This document shows, in pieces, positions 1 through 8,642 of a stretch of 64,000 nucleotides of DNA. Numbering within the stretch: position 1 is the stretch's first letter; each line of letters begins with the position of its first letter. Origin of the DNA: Methanomassiliicoccales archaeon (GTDB lineage Archaea; Thermoplasmatota; Thermoplasmata; Methanomassiliicoccales; UBA472); assembly GCA_013415865.1 (NCBI GenBank), contig CP058896.1, positions 186,001-250,000 of the forward strand. Reading direction: 5' to 3'. Made by a program: the position numbers and the translations under genes. Under the pieces are notes generated by a model. That model searched no databases. It had not been told where the DNA came from and saw nothing but the letters and a program-made list of their open reading frames with translations.

Positions 1-206
1 TATATCGGCTGCATATCATCCTCGATCAGGCACTTCCCACCTTGCCCACAGGTCGGATGTGCCACGCAGCCTTTGATGTCCTTCCCTGCCAACGTTACTA
101 TTTCGACCTCTGCGCCCTTTGACCTTGCTCCTTCCAATGCCTCAGCTACCAAAAGCTCGGTGTTCCCGCCCGCTCTTGGGCTCCCGGATATGCCTATAAC
201 CTTCAA
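1..206 (-). CDS. Flavodoxin-fold iron-sulfur flavoprotein / NADPH-dependent FMN reductase family (partial)
   Basis: The 3' part lies beyond the left edge. The 68 visible residues begin KVIGISGSPRAGGNTELLV, the FMN-phosphate-binding loop (GSPR-GGNT) of the NADPH-dependent FMN reductase family. A Cys cluster follows at about residues 47-61 (GC, PTC, GKC) before LIEDDM, resembling the Cys-rich segment of methanogen iron-sulfur flavoproteins. The chosen start is a TTG at 206 preceded by a purine-rich GGTGGAA sequence; no ATG fits the conserved N-terminus. It lies about 90 bp downstream of mmp7 in the same direction and may be the last gene of the marker operon. Its role as an electron-transfer flavoprotein is family-level inference. 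Confidence 0.75.
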   Translation of the reverse strand, partial: MKVIGISGSPRAGGNTELLVAEALEGARSKGAEVEIVTLAGKDIKGCVAHPTCGQGGKCLIEDDMQPI

Positions 207-295
207 GGTTCCACCTGGATGACAATGACCGTGACCGATAGTAAAATTTGTCGATTGAGCCGTTGCGCTTGAAGACCTGAGACAATGCCTAGGTT

Positions 296-1228
296 CTAAT
301 CTTTCGCTCGTGACCTGTCCTCAGATTCCACCTGGCTCCTCGTCTTGATCTTCATCAGGATGCTCCCTTCCATTCTCGAAGGACTGATCGTGGCGATCTC
401 TCTTAACTTCCTTCCATATATCTCCAGGTCGGCTATCTTGTCCTTGAACTTATCATATGGTACCTTGGCCCTGACCCCATCTACATGAAGCACCACTGGG
501 GCCGGTCTCAGGTTCTCCTGGATCGCCTCTAGCTCGTCTAGGCGGTCCTTTATCTCAGCAGGATGAACGAAAAGAGGGTCAAGCTCAATGTCCCTTCTGC
601 GGTCGGTTATGATCTTTTGGACCTTGCTTGCGACCTCCTCGAGCTTTTGGATCTCCTCTGCCCTCCTCATTCTTTCTACTTTTCTTCCGATACCGCAGAC
701 GAGCGCTTCGCAGTAGGGTAAGGAACTGAACTCTGGTCCGCATGTGGCGACCACTGGCACCTCGATGTCCTGCCAGAGCTTGTACTTGTGTTTCTCGACG
801 CATTCGCGGAAATTGCCGACCACGAAGACGGCAGCATCATATTCATTGATGATCGCCTTTTCCTCTGCATTGATCTGAGCGGTCTGTTTTCCCTTTCCAC
901 GGGCAAGCCCCATGACGACCGTGATGGCACCATATCTCCTGAGCGTCTCCGCGATATCGCAGATGGGGTGGGGCATATGATGCCTCCCCAAGGTGGGACC
1001 AACAACCACTATCTCGGTCCCGGCGAGAGGGACGTCAAGTAATTTACCTCCAAGCTCTCGGGCCTTCGCCTCGATGATCGGTCGGTCCTCCTCTGGTATC
1101 GCGAATGTCACCAATATTTGCACCTGGATCTGGGTCTTCTGGACGACAAATCCTCCGATATCCTCGATGAGCTCATAGAACTCGTTGATCTTATAGACCC
1201 CTCCGTCGAACATCAGCACTTGGTACAT
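296..1228 (-). CDS. mmp7: Methanogenesis marker protein 7
   Basis: The 310-aa protein matches methanogenesis marker 7, a family confined to methanogens and relatives. In published work from Methanococcus maripaludis, Mmp7 co-purifies with McrC, Mmp3, Mmp17 and component A2 as the ATP-dependent MCR activation complex that carries complex Fe-S clusters on an electron path to F430. Cysteines that could ligate clusters are visible in HPICDIAE, FRECVEK, ATCGPE and PYCEALVCG (roughly residues 85-185). The C-terminal third is charged and helical. The start overlaps the mmp17 stop (ATGA-type junction), so the two are translationally coupled. The gene ends with TAG, one of eight amber terminators found in the window. 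Confidence 0.9.
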   Translation of the reverse strand: MYQVLMFDGGVYKINEFYELIEDIGGFVVQKTQIQVQILVTFAIPEEDRPIIEAKARELGGKLLDVPLAGTEIVVVGPTLGRHHMPHPICDIAETLRRYGAITVVMGLARGKGKQTAQINAEEKAIINEYDAAVFVVGNFRECVEKHKYKLWQDIEVPVVATCGPEFSSLPYCEALVCGIGRKVERMRRAEEIQKLEEVASKVQKIITDRRRDIELDPLFVHPAEIKDRLDELEAIQENLRPAPVVLHVDGVRAKVPYDKFKDKIADLEIYGRKLREIATISPSRMEGSILMKIKTRSQVESEDRSRAKD

Positions 1229-1791
1229 CAGGCCGCCTCCATCTTATGGTGGACCTCTTCCGCCTTCTTCAGCCAATCTGCTTCAAAGCCATGCTCGGTG
1301 TTCGCTATCGTAAGAACATCGGAAGACGAGAATGTATGACGTATCTTCAGTCCTTCTGGGACGAGCTTCCATATCGCATCAAGGACCTGCGCCCTCAGCT
1401 CTTCTTCCGGATCGATCTTCATCTCCCAAAAGTCCATCCTGGTCACACCAGAGACGAATACCTCATACCTGGTGAGCTGTTCGACCCTGTCCCTGCCATA
1501 GGTCTTCCACAAGAGGGCCAGAAGCCTGGGCGCGTAGTTCTCGTCCGTGATGCTCACCATCACTCCCCCCTCCATGTCCTCTAGGTTTGCGACCTCATGG
1601 ACCGATCTGGCACCAGCGGCCTTTCTCATACGGACCGAAATAACAAAAAGGGGGTCCTCCGGTCTTATCAGAAGATGCACTCTCTCTAGGACGGTTGTAA
1701 TGCCCATCTCGAGGAGTATCCTCTCAAATATCTGGGCATAGGTCTCGGCACCTTCTTTGTCCGTTCCTTCGACAATCATCTCCATGATCAA
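1228..1791 (-). CDS. mmp17: Methanogenesis marker protein 17
   Basis: The 187-aa protein is recognisable as methanogenesis marker 17, a subunit of the MCR activation complex described in Methanococcus. It is a small mixed alpha/beta protein without membrane segments. It contains [18 protein letters not shown] in the first third and ends in a charged helix. It overlaps both neighbours by a few bases (mmp15 upstream, mmp7 downstream), the sign of a tightly coupled operon. Alternative starts two codons apart (MIMEM) cannot be separated by sequence. Function in reductive activation of F430 is from the literature on the family, not visible in the sequence itself. Confidence 0.9.
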   Translation of the reverse strand: MIMEMIVEGTDKEGAETYAQIFERILLEMGITTVLERVHLLIRPEDPLFVISVRMRKAAGARSVHEVANLEDMEGGVMVSITDENYAPRLLALLWKTYGRDRVEQLTRYEVFVSGVTRMDFWEMKIDPEEELRAQVLDAIWKLVPEGLKIRHTFSSSDVLTIANTEHGFEADWLKKAEEVHHKMEAA

Positions 1792-3017
1792 TGTCCCTCG
1801 AGGAAACCAGAGGACAGTAAGGCCGCTCCCGCCGCCCCGATGTACTGTGAGTTCGGAGGCACGATCGGCCTTTGTCCCAATGTATGCTCCACCGCGGTGA
1901 CGAGGCCTGAGATCAAAGAGGTCCCCCCGACCTGGATCACAGGTTGCCTGACATCTATCTCCTGCAGCTGTTGCTCATATATCTGCTCAGCGACGCTGTG
2001 ACATGCCGCTGATGCGACGTCCTCGATGGTGTGGCCTGCTGCCAACGAGGTCACGAGGTCCTGTATGCCGAATATCGAACAATAGGAGTTCATCTGGACC
2101 TTTCTGTAATCCCCTTTGTCCGCGAGGGCTCCCAGCTCAGTGATCTCCACCTTAAGCCTCTTCGCTGTCAATTCCAAGAACCGTCCAGAGGCCCCGGCGC
2201 AGATACCTCCCATAGTGAAGTTGTCGGGGATGCCGTCCCTGACGGTGATGGCCTTGTTGTCCATCCCTCCAATGTCGATGATGGTCGCCTCACCTTTCTG
2301 GCGGTCCGCCAACCATACGGCCCCCTTCGAGTTCACTGTCAGTTCTTCCTGCACTAGTTTGGCATTGTACTTCTTTCCGAGCGTGAACCTCCCATAGCCA
2401 GTGGTGCCTATCGCCTCGATGTCGCTCATCTTTACCCCCGCCTGGGCCAGGGCCTCGCTCACAGCTGTCTCGGCCGATGAGAAGACATCTGCAGTAGGGG
2501 TCCAGGCCTTGCCTATTATCTCATTGTCCCGCAGGACCATGGCCTTGGTGGTGGACGAGCCCGAATCGATCCCCATGGTCAGGCCCACCTGGCGTTCCCT
2601 CGCCAAAAGCTCCTTTCTCTCCACTATCGTGACCAAGGCCTCCATCCTTGTAAGCAGCTGGCCCGCCTTCGTCCTCTCGGTGAAGCTGTAAGTGACCACA
2701 GGCAATCTGGTATTGTTCTGGATATATTTTCTCAGCTCGGTACGGACCAATGCGGCCTCTGCGCATCTGAAGCAGGACGATATGAACACCGCATCAGCAT
2801 CATATCTCTTCTCAGCAAGCGATTCTGCCCTGGCTATCATGAGCTTGAGCTGTGGGCTGACCGGATTGAACCCAAACTTCTCGACGGCTGAATTTATCCT
2901 CTCCATGTCCACATCAGGATAGACCATCCTCGCCCCTACTGCTTCGGCGGCCTTTTCTATCTCAGATTGTACCCCAGAATAATCAGTTCCGCAGGAGAGC
3001 TGTGCGATCTTTATCAT
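1788..3017 (-). CDS. mmp15: Methanogenesis marker protein 15 (BadF/BcrAD-type ATPase)
   Basis: The 409-aa protein has an N-terminal domain of about 140 residues with Cys at SSCFRCAEA, then an ASKHA-fold ATPase domain starting [14 protein letters not shown] (about residue 150). Further nucleotide-binding motifs are [15 protein letters not shown] and [12 protein letters not shown]; the Cys in GGICAG matches the cluster-ligating Cys of 2-hydroxyacyl-CoA dehydratase activators, which bind a [4Fe-4S] at the dimer interface. This suggests an ATP-driven low-potential electron donor. It lies between mmp5 and mmp17 with 4-bp overlaps. Direct membership of the purified MCR activation complex is not established to my knowledge, so a supporting role is inferred. 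Confidence 0.9.
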   Translation of the reverse strand: MIKIAQLSCGTDYSGVQSEIEKAAEAVGARMVYPDVDMERINSAVEKFGFNPVSPQLKLMIARAESLAEKRYDADAVFISSCFRCAEAALVRTELRKYIQNNTRLPVVTYSFTERTKAGQLLTRMEALVTIVERKELLARERQVGLTMGIDSGSSTTKAMVLRDNEIIGKAWTPTADVFSSAETAVSEALAQAGVKMSDIEAIGTTGYGRFTLGKKYNAKLVQEELTVNSKGAVWLADRQKGEATIIDIGGMDNKAITVRDGIPDNFTMGGICAGASGRFLELTAKRLKVEITELGALADKGDYRKVQMNSYCSIFGIQDLVTSLAAGHTIEDVASAACHSVAEQIYEQQLQEIDVRQPVIQVGGTSLISGLVTAVEHTLGQRPIVPPNSQYIGAAGAALLSSGFLEGH

Positions 3018-3451
3018 TTCTTCAATCCCTCCAGGAATGCCTTGAGCTTCGCGACCATGGCCTTAGCCTCATCTTCATTGGATGGGTAGTCAAGTTCTAT
3101 GACCGGTATCTTCCTTTTCCGGATCAATAGCTTCATCATCTCGTTGGTCCTCGCACATCCAACGCAACCGAACATGAATGGAGCGTCCTCCATTATGACG
3201 GCCGCCTCGGCCTGCTCTATCAATGGCCCGTAGACCGCAAGTCTTCCCCTGATACCAGATGGTACTTCTATACCAGCATATTTAAGGCCTTTTTTCACAT
3301 CATCCACCGTTATGTTCATCGGCGGCGATTCGATCTCCCTGTTCTCTATCTTTTCCTGCAGCGCTGCCATGACGCTAAGAGGCTCATGACCAAACCTCTC
3401 CACCAGGTCGAACAATATCAGGCTGTTCGGTGGAACGATGAGCACTTTCAT
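3014..3451 (-). CDS. mmp5: Methanogenesis marker protein 5
   Basis: The 145-aa protein matches methanogenesis marker 5. It starts [22 protein letters not shown] and carries the conserved [14 protein letters not shown] segment near residue 95, whose CxxC may bind metal. No signal peptide or membrane helix is seen. The start overlaps the end of mmp6 and the stop overlaps the start of mmp15, placing it mid-operon. The biochemical role is unknown; co-occurrence with MCR activation genes is the main clue. Confidence 0.88.
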   Translation of the reverse strand: MKVLIVPPNSLILFDLVERFGHEPLSVMAALQEKIENREIESPPMNITVDDVKKGLKYAGIEVPSGIRGRLAVYGPLIEQAEAAVIMEDAPFMFGCVGCARTNEMMKLLIRKRKIPVIELDYPSNEDEAKAMVAKLKAFLEGLKK

Positions 3452-3873
3452 TGAATATCCTCCCTGCAGATCCTCTGGAGTTCTTTGACCGGAAGTTTGC
3501 CCTTCTTGGAGATCTTAGGTACAGGTTCTCCTCTCTCTATGCACTGGAGTCCTTTTTCAACGAGCACGAGATCTTTCCACTCCTTCTCCAGCTGGGCAAA
3601 GCCCGGTCTCGAGCCTTTATGGGCCCTGCACCTTCGCTGGTCACCGACCGGGAATCCCCTGACCTTTGTGAAGATCCTGTTGGGATCGATCCTCCTTACC
3701 TCCTCCACTGTCCTCTTTATCTCGTCCTTTTTACCGGATACGACGACCCCGAAGCAGGTCTCTTTGATCACAACATCGAGGTTCATCGAATGTATCGTTC
3801 TTGCCAACTGCGCCGGCGTGAACTCTGAGTCTGGGGCGAGAACAATATAGCGGGTCTCGTGATCGGTCGTCAT
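3448..3873 (-). CDS. mmp6: Methanogenesis marker protein 6
   Basis: The 141-aa protein matches methanogenesis marker 6. Conserved parts visible are RYIVLAPDSEFTPAQLAR at the start, IKETCFGVVVSG (residues 35-47) and the basic segment VGDQRRCRAHKGSRPGFAQLE (from about 76) with a Cys and a His. Soluble, no known catalytic motif. It overlaps mmp3 and mmp5 by four bases. The function is unknown; genetic linkage to mmp3, mmp17 and mmp7 points to MCR maturation. Confidence 0.88.
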   Translation of the reverse strand: MTTDHETRYIVLAPDSEFTPAQLARTIHSMNLDVVIKETCFGVVVSGKKDEIKRTVEEVRRIDPNRIFTKVRGFPVGDQRRCRAHKGSRPGFAQLEKEWKDLVLVEKGLQCIERGEPVPKISKKGKLPVKELQRICREDIQ

Positions 3874-5498
3874 TTCGTGGTCACCTTTTTCTTCGGGCTG
3901 TTCCTTTTTCTCACCGCAGCCTTCTTGACCCCGTTCTTGGGTTCCTTTTTCCGCGTCACCTTTTTGTCGGGGTCGACGGTGGTCTCCCTTACATAGACGA
4001 TGTCGCCATCTTTAAGCCCGTTCATCATGGTCGAAAGGTCTCCTACATATCTGCCCACAAGGTTTGTACCATGGGCCTCCTCACCGGTCGGACCGAACTC
4101 GTTGCTATCTTCGAGCCTGATGCCTATGATCCCGCGGTTCGGCCTTGACATGTTGGTGACCCCGATGTCGCATTTTCTGCTAAGTTCTCCAAACGACGGC
4201 TCTGGATATAGCTTGGCCCCAAGACTGTCATCGCCCTCGAAGGTAACCATCGGCATCCCCTCATAAGTGAAGTGCACCTTGACGGTCCCGATCGGTTTAT
4301 GGTCCAGCCCGGTCATCTTCTCAATGTACCTGACCGTGTTCGGGTCTTTGTCCCGGTACAAATACCACGTGGTTATCTTCGAAGGGTCGGTCCCGAACGT
4401 CTCAACCTCGCCATCCTCTATCGCATGGATGGTGAGCTCCGGTTCCTGTTCAACAATGACCATATCGTCTTCCACAAGGCCCGTCCGTTTTTGTCTCAGA
4501 CCACGGGATGACAGGAATTCCATACCTTCTCTTTGGGTCATTCCAATGACCATCACCCTCATCGGGTCAGGAACGACCGTCACCCTTTCACCTTTAGGGG
4601 CCAGATGTATCAGCTGATGACCATTACATATCTTTCCGATGATGTTGTGAGATGGTGCCACCTGCCTACGCCGCTGATAGAAATAGATCCTTCCCATCCC
4701 AGGTCCGGTATGCCTCACGGTCACCACGTCCTCCTCCCTGATGTCATGGGCCTCCTCCACCAGGTTGACATCCATTCTTGTGGAGGATGCTGTGAAGGAC
4801 TCGGTCTTATCTGTGATGGTTATCGTCCCTTCTCCTTTCTCAAGGGCCACCAAAAAATGTTCGACAGAAACGGGGGAACGGTTATCGAGCTTTACAGCGA
4901 CATAGGTCTCGACCGACATGCCTTCCTCGAGGGGGGTCGAGATGTCCGTGGTCGCGAAGGCGTCCTTCGAGCTCAGCTCGATTATCACCGGCTCGACCGA
5001 TATGACCTTATCTGTCTCTTCAAGGATGTCCAGCACATGCCTTCCTCTTGTTACTCTACCGAATATGGGAGAGGCGACACCGTAGGAAGCCTCATGGTCC
5101 ATCCTGGCGATCATTATGTATGTTGTTCGATTGTCGTAGCCTCCGAGGGCGAACAAGCAATCGTACTTTGTGAACTTAGATGGTTCCCTCGATGGTGTTG
5201 CTTTTGAGATGAAAGAGCCGATCGCGGTCACCTTGGATGTCTGCCACCGCACTGTTTTTCCAACCAAAGATGGATACGACTCTTTCCAGAACTGTAGCCA
5301 TGGTCCATCCTTTATCTTGATGACGAAAGATCCTTTGTTTGTTGTTACCTCGAACTCGCTGGTCTCCTTCTTGACCTGCTCCATCGATCGTATGAGCGCA
5401 ATGGCCGTTCCTTTCTTGTACGGTTGCCCGCTGATGACGTCCGCGACCGTCGCATTGTCACTGACGTCCATGGGAACCTTGTTGACTATAATTTTCAT
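3870..5498 (-). CDS. mmp3: Methanogenesis marker protein 3
   Basis: About 542 aa, matching methanogenesis marker 3, a subunit of the purified MCR activation complex. The N-terminus (MKIIVNKVPMDVSDNATVAD) looks like a ubiquitin-like/ThiS-type fold; the centre contains cyclophilin-like blocks (YDNRTTYIMIARMDHEA, PIFGRVTRGRHVLD); the C-terminus is a Lys/Arg-rich tail. A longer frame reaches 5543, but a TATA-like ATTATTTAA lies inside that extension, so I place the start at the ATG at 5498, about 25 bp downstream of the TATA box, giving a leaderless or near-leaderless mRNA. It is the first gene of the six-gene marker operon. Confidence 0.88.
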   Translation of the reverse strand: MKIIVNKVPMDVSDNATVADVISGQPYKKGTAIALIRSMEQVKKETSEFEVTTNKGSFVIKIKDGPWLQFWKESYPSLVGKTVRWQTSKVTAIGSFISKATPSREPSKFTKYDCLFALGGYDNRTTYIMIARMDHEASYGVASPIFGRVTRGRHVLDILEETDKVISVEPVIIELSSKDAFATTDISTPLEEGMSVETYVAVKLDNRSPVSVEHFLVALEKGEGTITITDKTESFTASSTRMDVNLVEEAHDIREEDVVTVRHTGPGMGRIYFYQRRRQVAPSHNIIGKICNGHQLIHLAPKGERVTVVPDPMRVMVIGMTQREGMEFLSSRGLRQKRTGLVEDDMVIVEQEPELTIHAIEDGEVETFGTDPSKITTWYLYRDKDPNTVRYIEKMTGLDHKPIGTVKVHFTYEGMPMVTFEGDDSLGAKLYPEPSFGELSRKCDIGVTNMSRPNRGIIGIRLEDSNEFGPTGEEAHGTNLVGRYVGDLSTMMNGLKDGDIVYVRETTVDPDKKVTRKKEPKNGVKKAAVRKRNSPKKKVTTK

Positions 5499-5634
5499 CT
5501 GGTCAAGTCGTGAGGGCATTGACCTAATTAAATAATTTGCCATAAAGAATCGTTATGCCAGTGAATGAATCGGGTCTTCTTTGGTCGCCTTTCATCCGTC
5601 TATTTATTTATATACGATAGTACAGTTGAAGCAT
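5499..5634. promoter_or_regulatory. Divergent promoter region between mmp3 and the gene at 5635
   Basis: On the minus strand an AT-rich TATA-like box (AATTATTTAATTAGG) spans about 5521-5535, correctly spaced for the mmp3 start at 5498. On the plus strand TCTATTTATTTATATACG at about 5599-5616 is a strong TATA box for the gene starting at 5635. No ribosome-binding site is obvious for either gene, consistent with leaderless transcripts. No copy of the TGGATG-type palindrome was found here. Confidence 0.6.
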
Positions 5635-6213
5635 GTGAACGTCGATAATGTGCTGGCCTCGGTCGAGAAGCGGATGAGGTCCGTCCCCGGAATAATCGAC
5701 TTCCAATATCTGGACGAGGATTTTAGAAAAGAAATCGCAACAGCGGAGAACGCCTGCGAGGCCAATGGTGCCTGCGGAGGCCTGATGCCCTTTGTAAACA
5801 CGGGCGTCTGGGAGACGCTCCGAAGGAAGTATTGCTTCATAATCGTCATAAGATCGAGCATCTCATTGTTGGAACCTTCAAAGGATCTCGTATACATCAT
5901 GGATAAAAGAGGACAGATCATAGGGGAATATCTGACACCAGAGCGAAGGGAGGAATATCACGGTAGAAATGATGTACAGTTCTTTGGTGAAGATTTCGTC
6001 CTGTACCTTGACGTTCAACCTGAAGGTGAGCCGTTCTTTGTATTACCGGAGATACCATTCCATTTCTTAGATGACGTCGATGGTGTCATCGATGTTACGT
6101 CAGGTTCGATCTCGACCTTGAGCGACGATATCATCAGGAAGAAGCTTGGACATTTAGATTCCAAACATTGGACGCATCTGGTCGGGTTCAACATTGAGAA
6201 CGAGGGTGTGTGA
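5635..6213 (+). CDS. Conserved protein of unknown function, paralogue of the gene at 12812
   Basis: I do not recognise this about 192-aa protein. Its C-terminal two thirds align by eye with the protein at 12812-13357: ERREEYHGRNDVQFFGEDFV against EREKYKNRDNVLWLCEDFV, then YLDVQPE/FMDVKPQ, a Pro-Phe-rich stretch (LPEIPFHFLDD/MPPVSFPELES), and a final variable tail with LVGFN/FVGFD. Four cysteines are near the start of the middle domain (ACEANGACGG). Soluble, no signal peptide. The open frame extends 18 codons upstream, but a TATA box (about 5605-5612) lies in that extension, so the GTG at 5635 is the likely leaderless start. It sits between the marker operon and mcrC-atwA. Confidence 0.75.
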   Translation: MNVDNVLASVEKRMRSVPGIIDFQYLDEDFRKEIATAENACEANGACGGLMPFVNTGVWETLRRKYCFIIVIRSSISLLEPSKDLVYIMDKRGQIIGEYLTPERREEYHGRNDVQFFGEDFVLYLDVQPEGEPFFVLPEIPFHFLDDVDGVIDVTSGSISTLSDDIIRKKLGHLDSKHWTHLVGFNIENEGV

Positions 6214-6264
6214 GATAGAGGAACAAGATTACCGATGATAAAATGGGCGCATAATAATAAACGA

Positions 6265-6867
6265 TCAGGCCCATTTCTTTACCTTCATCACGATCTCATC
6301 CAATTTCGCCTGGGAGATCGTTGTTCCTCTTACAACACCAGTGATTATCTCCTTGATCTCGCCCTTGGTGCCGATATTCTCCTTCTTTGGCATGACGACC
6401 CTCGTCTTGACACCTATCTTCGCGAAATCCTCGAAGTCCACAGGGGCCTGGCACACTATCACTGCTGGCAGATCCACATTTCTAAGTATGAGCCTTGCCT
6501 TGTAGATTATATGGTTCTTGACGTTGCCAAGATGGATCAATGCCACCTTGAACTGCTTGATCCTATCGATCTCTATCTGGTCAAGACCGAACAACGAGCT
6601 GGTCGACGCATCTGGAGCATCAGCAGGCACACCTGACCCTGCGTTGATGACGATCACGGATGTCTCAATGCCTTGCTCCCTAAGCTCATAAGTTATCTCA
6701 CAGACGGGCTTGGTGATATGTCTCTTGCCTGGGCCCATCGCAACGGCGACCACCTGCCTTCCGGATTCCGATATCGTGGCCCTTTGTGCCAGCGACCCTC
6801 CTACGCCCAGACCTCTTGATTCTCTGCATTCGACGAAGCGTGTCTTTCTGCCAATGCTCTCCTTCAC
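6265..6867 (-). CDS. mcrC: Methyl-coenzyme M reductase operon protein C (MCR activation complex)
   Basis: The 200-aa protein has the McrC hallmark [19 protein letters not shown] at residues 16-34, and further conserved blocks [22 protein letters not shown] and [15 protein letters not shown]. McrC is the subunit that links the Mmp3/7/17-A2 activation complex to MCR. In many methanogens it lies in the mcr operon; here mcrB is followed directly by mcrD-G-A and mcrC is instead coupled to atwA, 7 kb away. Its GTG start overlaps the atwA TGA (GTGA), so the two are translationally linked. Function is from family knowledge. Confidence 0.92.
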   Translation of the reverse strand: MKESIGRKTRFVECRESRGLGVGGSLAQRATISESGRQVVAVAMGPGKRHITKPVCEITYELREQGIETSVIVINAGSGVPADAPDASTSSLFGLDQIEIDRIKQFKVALIHLGNVKNHIIYKARLILRNVDLPAVIVCQAPVDFEDFAKIGVKTRVVMPKKENIGTKGEIKEIITGVVRGTTISQAKLDEIVMKVKKWA

Positions 6868-8513
6868 TTATTCCCCTCGCTTGACACAGGTTGCTCTTGG
6901 CATGACGCATACTCCGCAAGCTCGCCTTCGGTCATCGAGGCGACTATCTCTTTTGGAGAACCGATGGCAACGATCTTGCCTCCTTTCATCATCGCCACCC
7001 TGTCACAGCAATCGAGCACAAAGTCCATGTCATGCGAGACTATAATAAATGTCTCCCCGAGCTCCTTTCTCGCCATCAAGACCGATTTGGCCACGGAGTT
7101 CTTTGTGATCGGGTCCATCGTACCCGTAGGTTCATCAAGTATGACAAACCTCGGCTCCTGTATAAGGACACGTGCCAACGCTATCCTCTGCTTCTCTCCG
7201 ACAGAAAGGTTGTCCGGATATGCATAAAGTATTCTGTCGATCTCCTTCGAGGTGAACCCTATGCCCGACAGCACCTGGATGACCTTCATCTTTGCCAGTT
7301 CAGCTGGTAATTTCATCCCGATGCAGATCGTAAGGTTCTGAAGGACGGTGTTGAATGGATATAGCGAGTATTCTTGATGCAAAATACCTATGTAAGGAGT
7401 GGCACGTCCCCTGCCCTGCTCCCCCATCTCAGACATGTTTATCCACTCGTCCCCTATACGGACCGCCACAAGTCCTCCGGTGGCCGGTGTTATTCCAGAG
7501 ATCATGCGGGACAATGTCGTCTTTCCTGCGCCAGAAAGCCCGACCAGGCCGAATATCTCCTTCTCTTTGACATCGAACGAGACATCATCTACCGCTTTGA
7601 CGACACCTCTCATTATCGAATAATAATATTTCTTGGCATTCTCGACCCTGATGATGACATTGCCAACGCTGACGTCCATCATCTCATCGGTCTTCTCGAA
7701 GCAGACCTCGAACTCCTTGGTGACGTCCTTTGGGGCCCCATGTTTCATCACTTCTCCGCTCTCGAGCCAGATCGCGCTGTCAGAAAGACGGTTGATGGCC
7801 TTTGGCCAGTGCGAGGAAACGACCATGGCCATGTTCTTCTTTTTAACAGCATCGTTCAAGGCCTTGTGCACCATCTCGGCGGTCTGAGGGTCCAGGGTTC
7901 CGGTAGGCTCATCAGCCAAGAACAATATCGGGTCCTTTGCCAATTGTCTCGCCAACACGACCCTCTGCTTTTCTCCTCCAGAAAGGTCGCGGGCTATGTG
8001 CATCGTCCTATGCTCCATGTTCACGAGCTTCAAAAGCTCGATGGCCCTTTCTATCTTGTCCGCGTCATTGATCCTCGGGCCCATGGCCTCGAATATGTTC
8101 TCTATGACGCTGTTCTCACCATACAGCGCGAATGTCCTTTGGAGCATGATGGCGATCCTCTCTTTCATTGCCATTCGAAGAGGGTCCCTCTCTGGCAAGT
8201 TCCAGAAGTCGATCTCCTTTATTGTCGTGTTCGAACCGCATCTGCTGCAAGGGGCGCCTCTCTTAGGGATGTCCAACCTTCCGCATTTTTGACAATGATT
8301 TACCCTATAGATTATGCGTCCTTGGTCAGGTCTGTAATCATTGCTCCCCCTGAGGATGTGTATCAGGACCGACTTTCCAGCTCCGCTCCTTCCAATTAGG
8401 CCAAGCGTCTCCCCCGGTCTCAGGGTGGCACTGATATCTCTGAGGACCAAGTTTCCATTAAAACTCTTGCTGATGTTATCAATTATGACGAAAATCTCAT
8501 TGTCCTCAGGCAT
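6864..8513 (-). CDS. atwA: Methyl-coenzyme M reductase system component A2 (twin ABC ATPase)
   Basis: About 549 aa with two ABC ATPase modules and no membrane segments. Module 1: Walker A GRSGAGKS near residue 40, a zinc-knuckle-like insert CQKCG...CSRCGS around residues 80-105, signature LSGGEKQR, Walker B LFLADEP. Module 2: Walker [10 protein letters not shown], signature LSVGEKQR, Walker B FVILDEP. This is the ATP-hydrolysing component A2 needed to reduce F430 to the active Ni(I) state. A GTG eight codons upstream (8537) is possible, but a TATA-like GTATATTAG at about 8539-8547 favours the ATG at 8513 with a very short leader. Divergent from the regulator at 8643. Confidence 0.92.
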   Translation of the reverse strand: MPEDNEIFVIIDNISKSFNGNLVLRDISATLRPGETLGLIGRSGAGKSVLIHILRGSNDYRPDQGRIIYRVNHCQKCGRLDIPKRGAPCSRCGSNTTIKEIDFWNLPERDPLRMAMKERIAIMLQRTFALYGENSVIENIFEAMGPRINDADKIERAIELLKLVNMEHRTMHIARDLSGGEKQRVVLARQLAKDPILFLADEPTGTLDPQTAEMVHKALNDAVKKKNMAMVVSSHWPKAINRLSDSAIWLESGEVMKHGAPKDVTKEFEVCFEKTDEMMDVSVGNVIIRVENAKKYYYSIMRGVVKAVDDVSFDVKEKEIFGLVGLSGAGKTTLSRMISGITPATGGLVAVRIGDEWINMSEMGEQGRGRATPYIGILHQEYSLYPFNTVLQNLTICIGMKLPAELAKMKVIQVLSGIGFTSKEIDRILYAYPDNLSVGEKQRIALARVLIQEPRFVILDEPTGTMDPITKNSVAKSVLMARKELGETFIIVSHDMDFVLDCCDRVAMMKGGKIVAIGSPKEIVASMTEGELAEYASCQEQPVSSEGNK

Positions 8514-8610
8514 GGGTTGCTGAAAAGAGTCTAGCACTAATATACTTTTCTATACCCTGTTAAGATAAGCTACCCAGATGATTAAAATATTGTTAATACG
8601 AGTTCACAAT

Positions 8611-8642
8611 GTTTATATGGATGGATTATATATCCATCCATA
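8611..8642 (+). promoter_or_regulatory. TATA box overlapped by a perfect 27-bp palindrome in front of the regulator gene
   Basis: The TATA-like GTTTATATG (8611-8619) runs directly into a perfect inverted repeat, left arm TATGGATGGAT (8616-8626), spacer TATAT, right arm ATCCATCCATA (8632-8642). The right arm ends one base before the ATG at 8643. A site covering the TATA box and the expected transcription start should block initiation, so this looks like a repression, probably autorepression, site. The core TGGATG/CATCCA half-sites are the same as those upstream of mcrB and the corrinoid-protein gene, with an 11-bp rather than 7-bp gap between half-sites. Confidence 0.8.

Noticed and set aside
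7374-8399. 341-codon frame on the plus strand inside atwA
   Set aside because: Antisense to a strongly conserved ABC ATPase; low-similarity composition; no promoter or ribosome-binding site.
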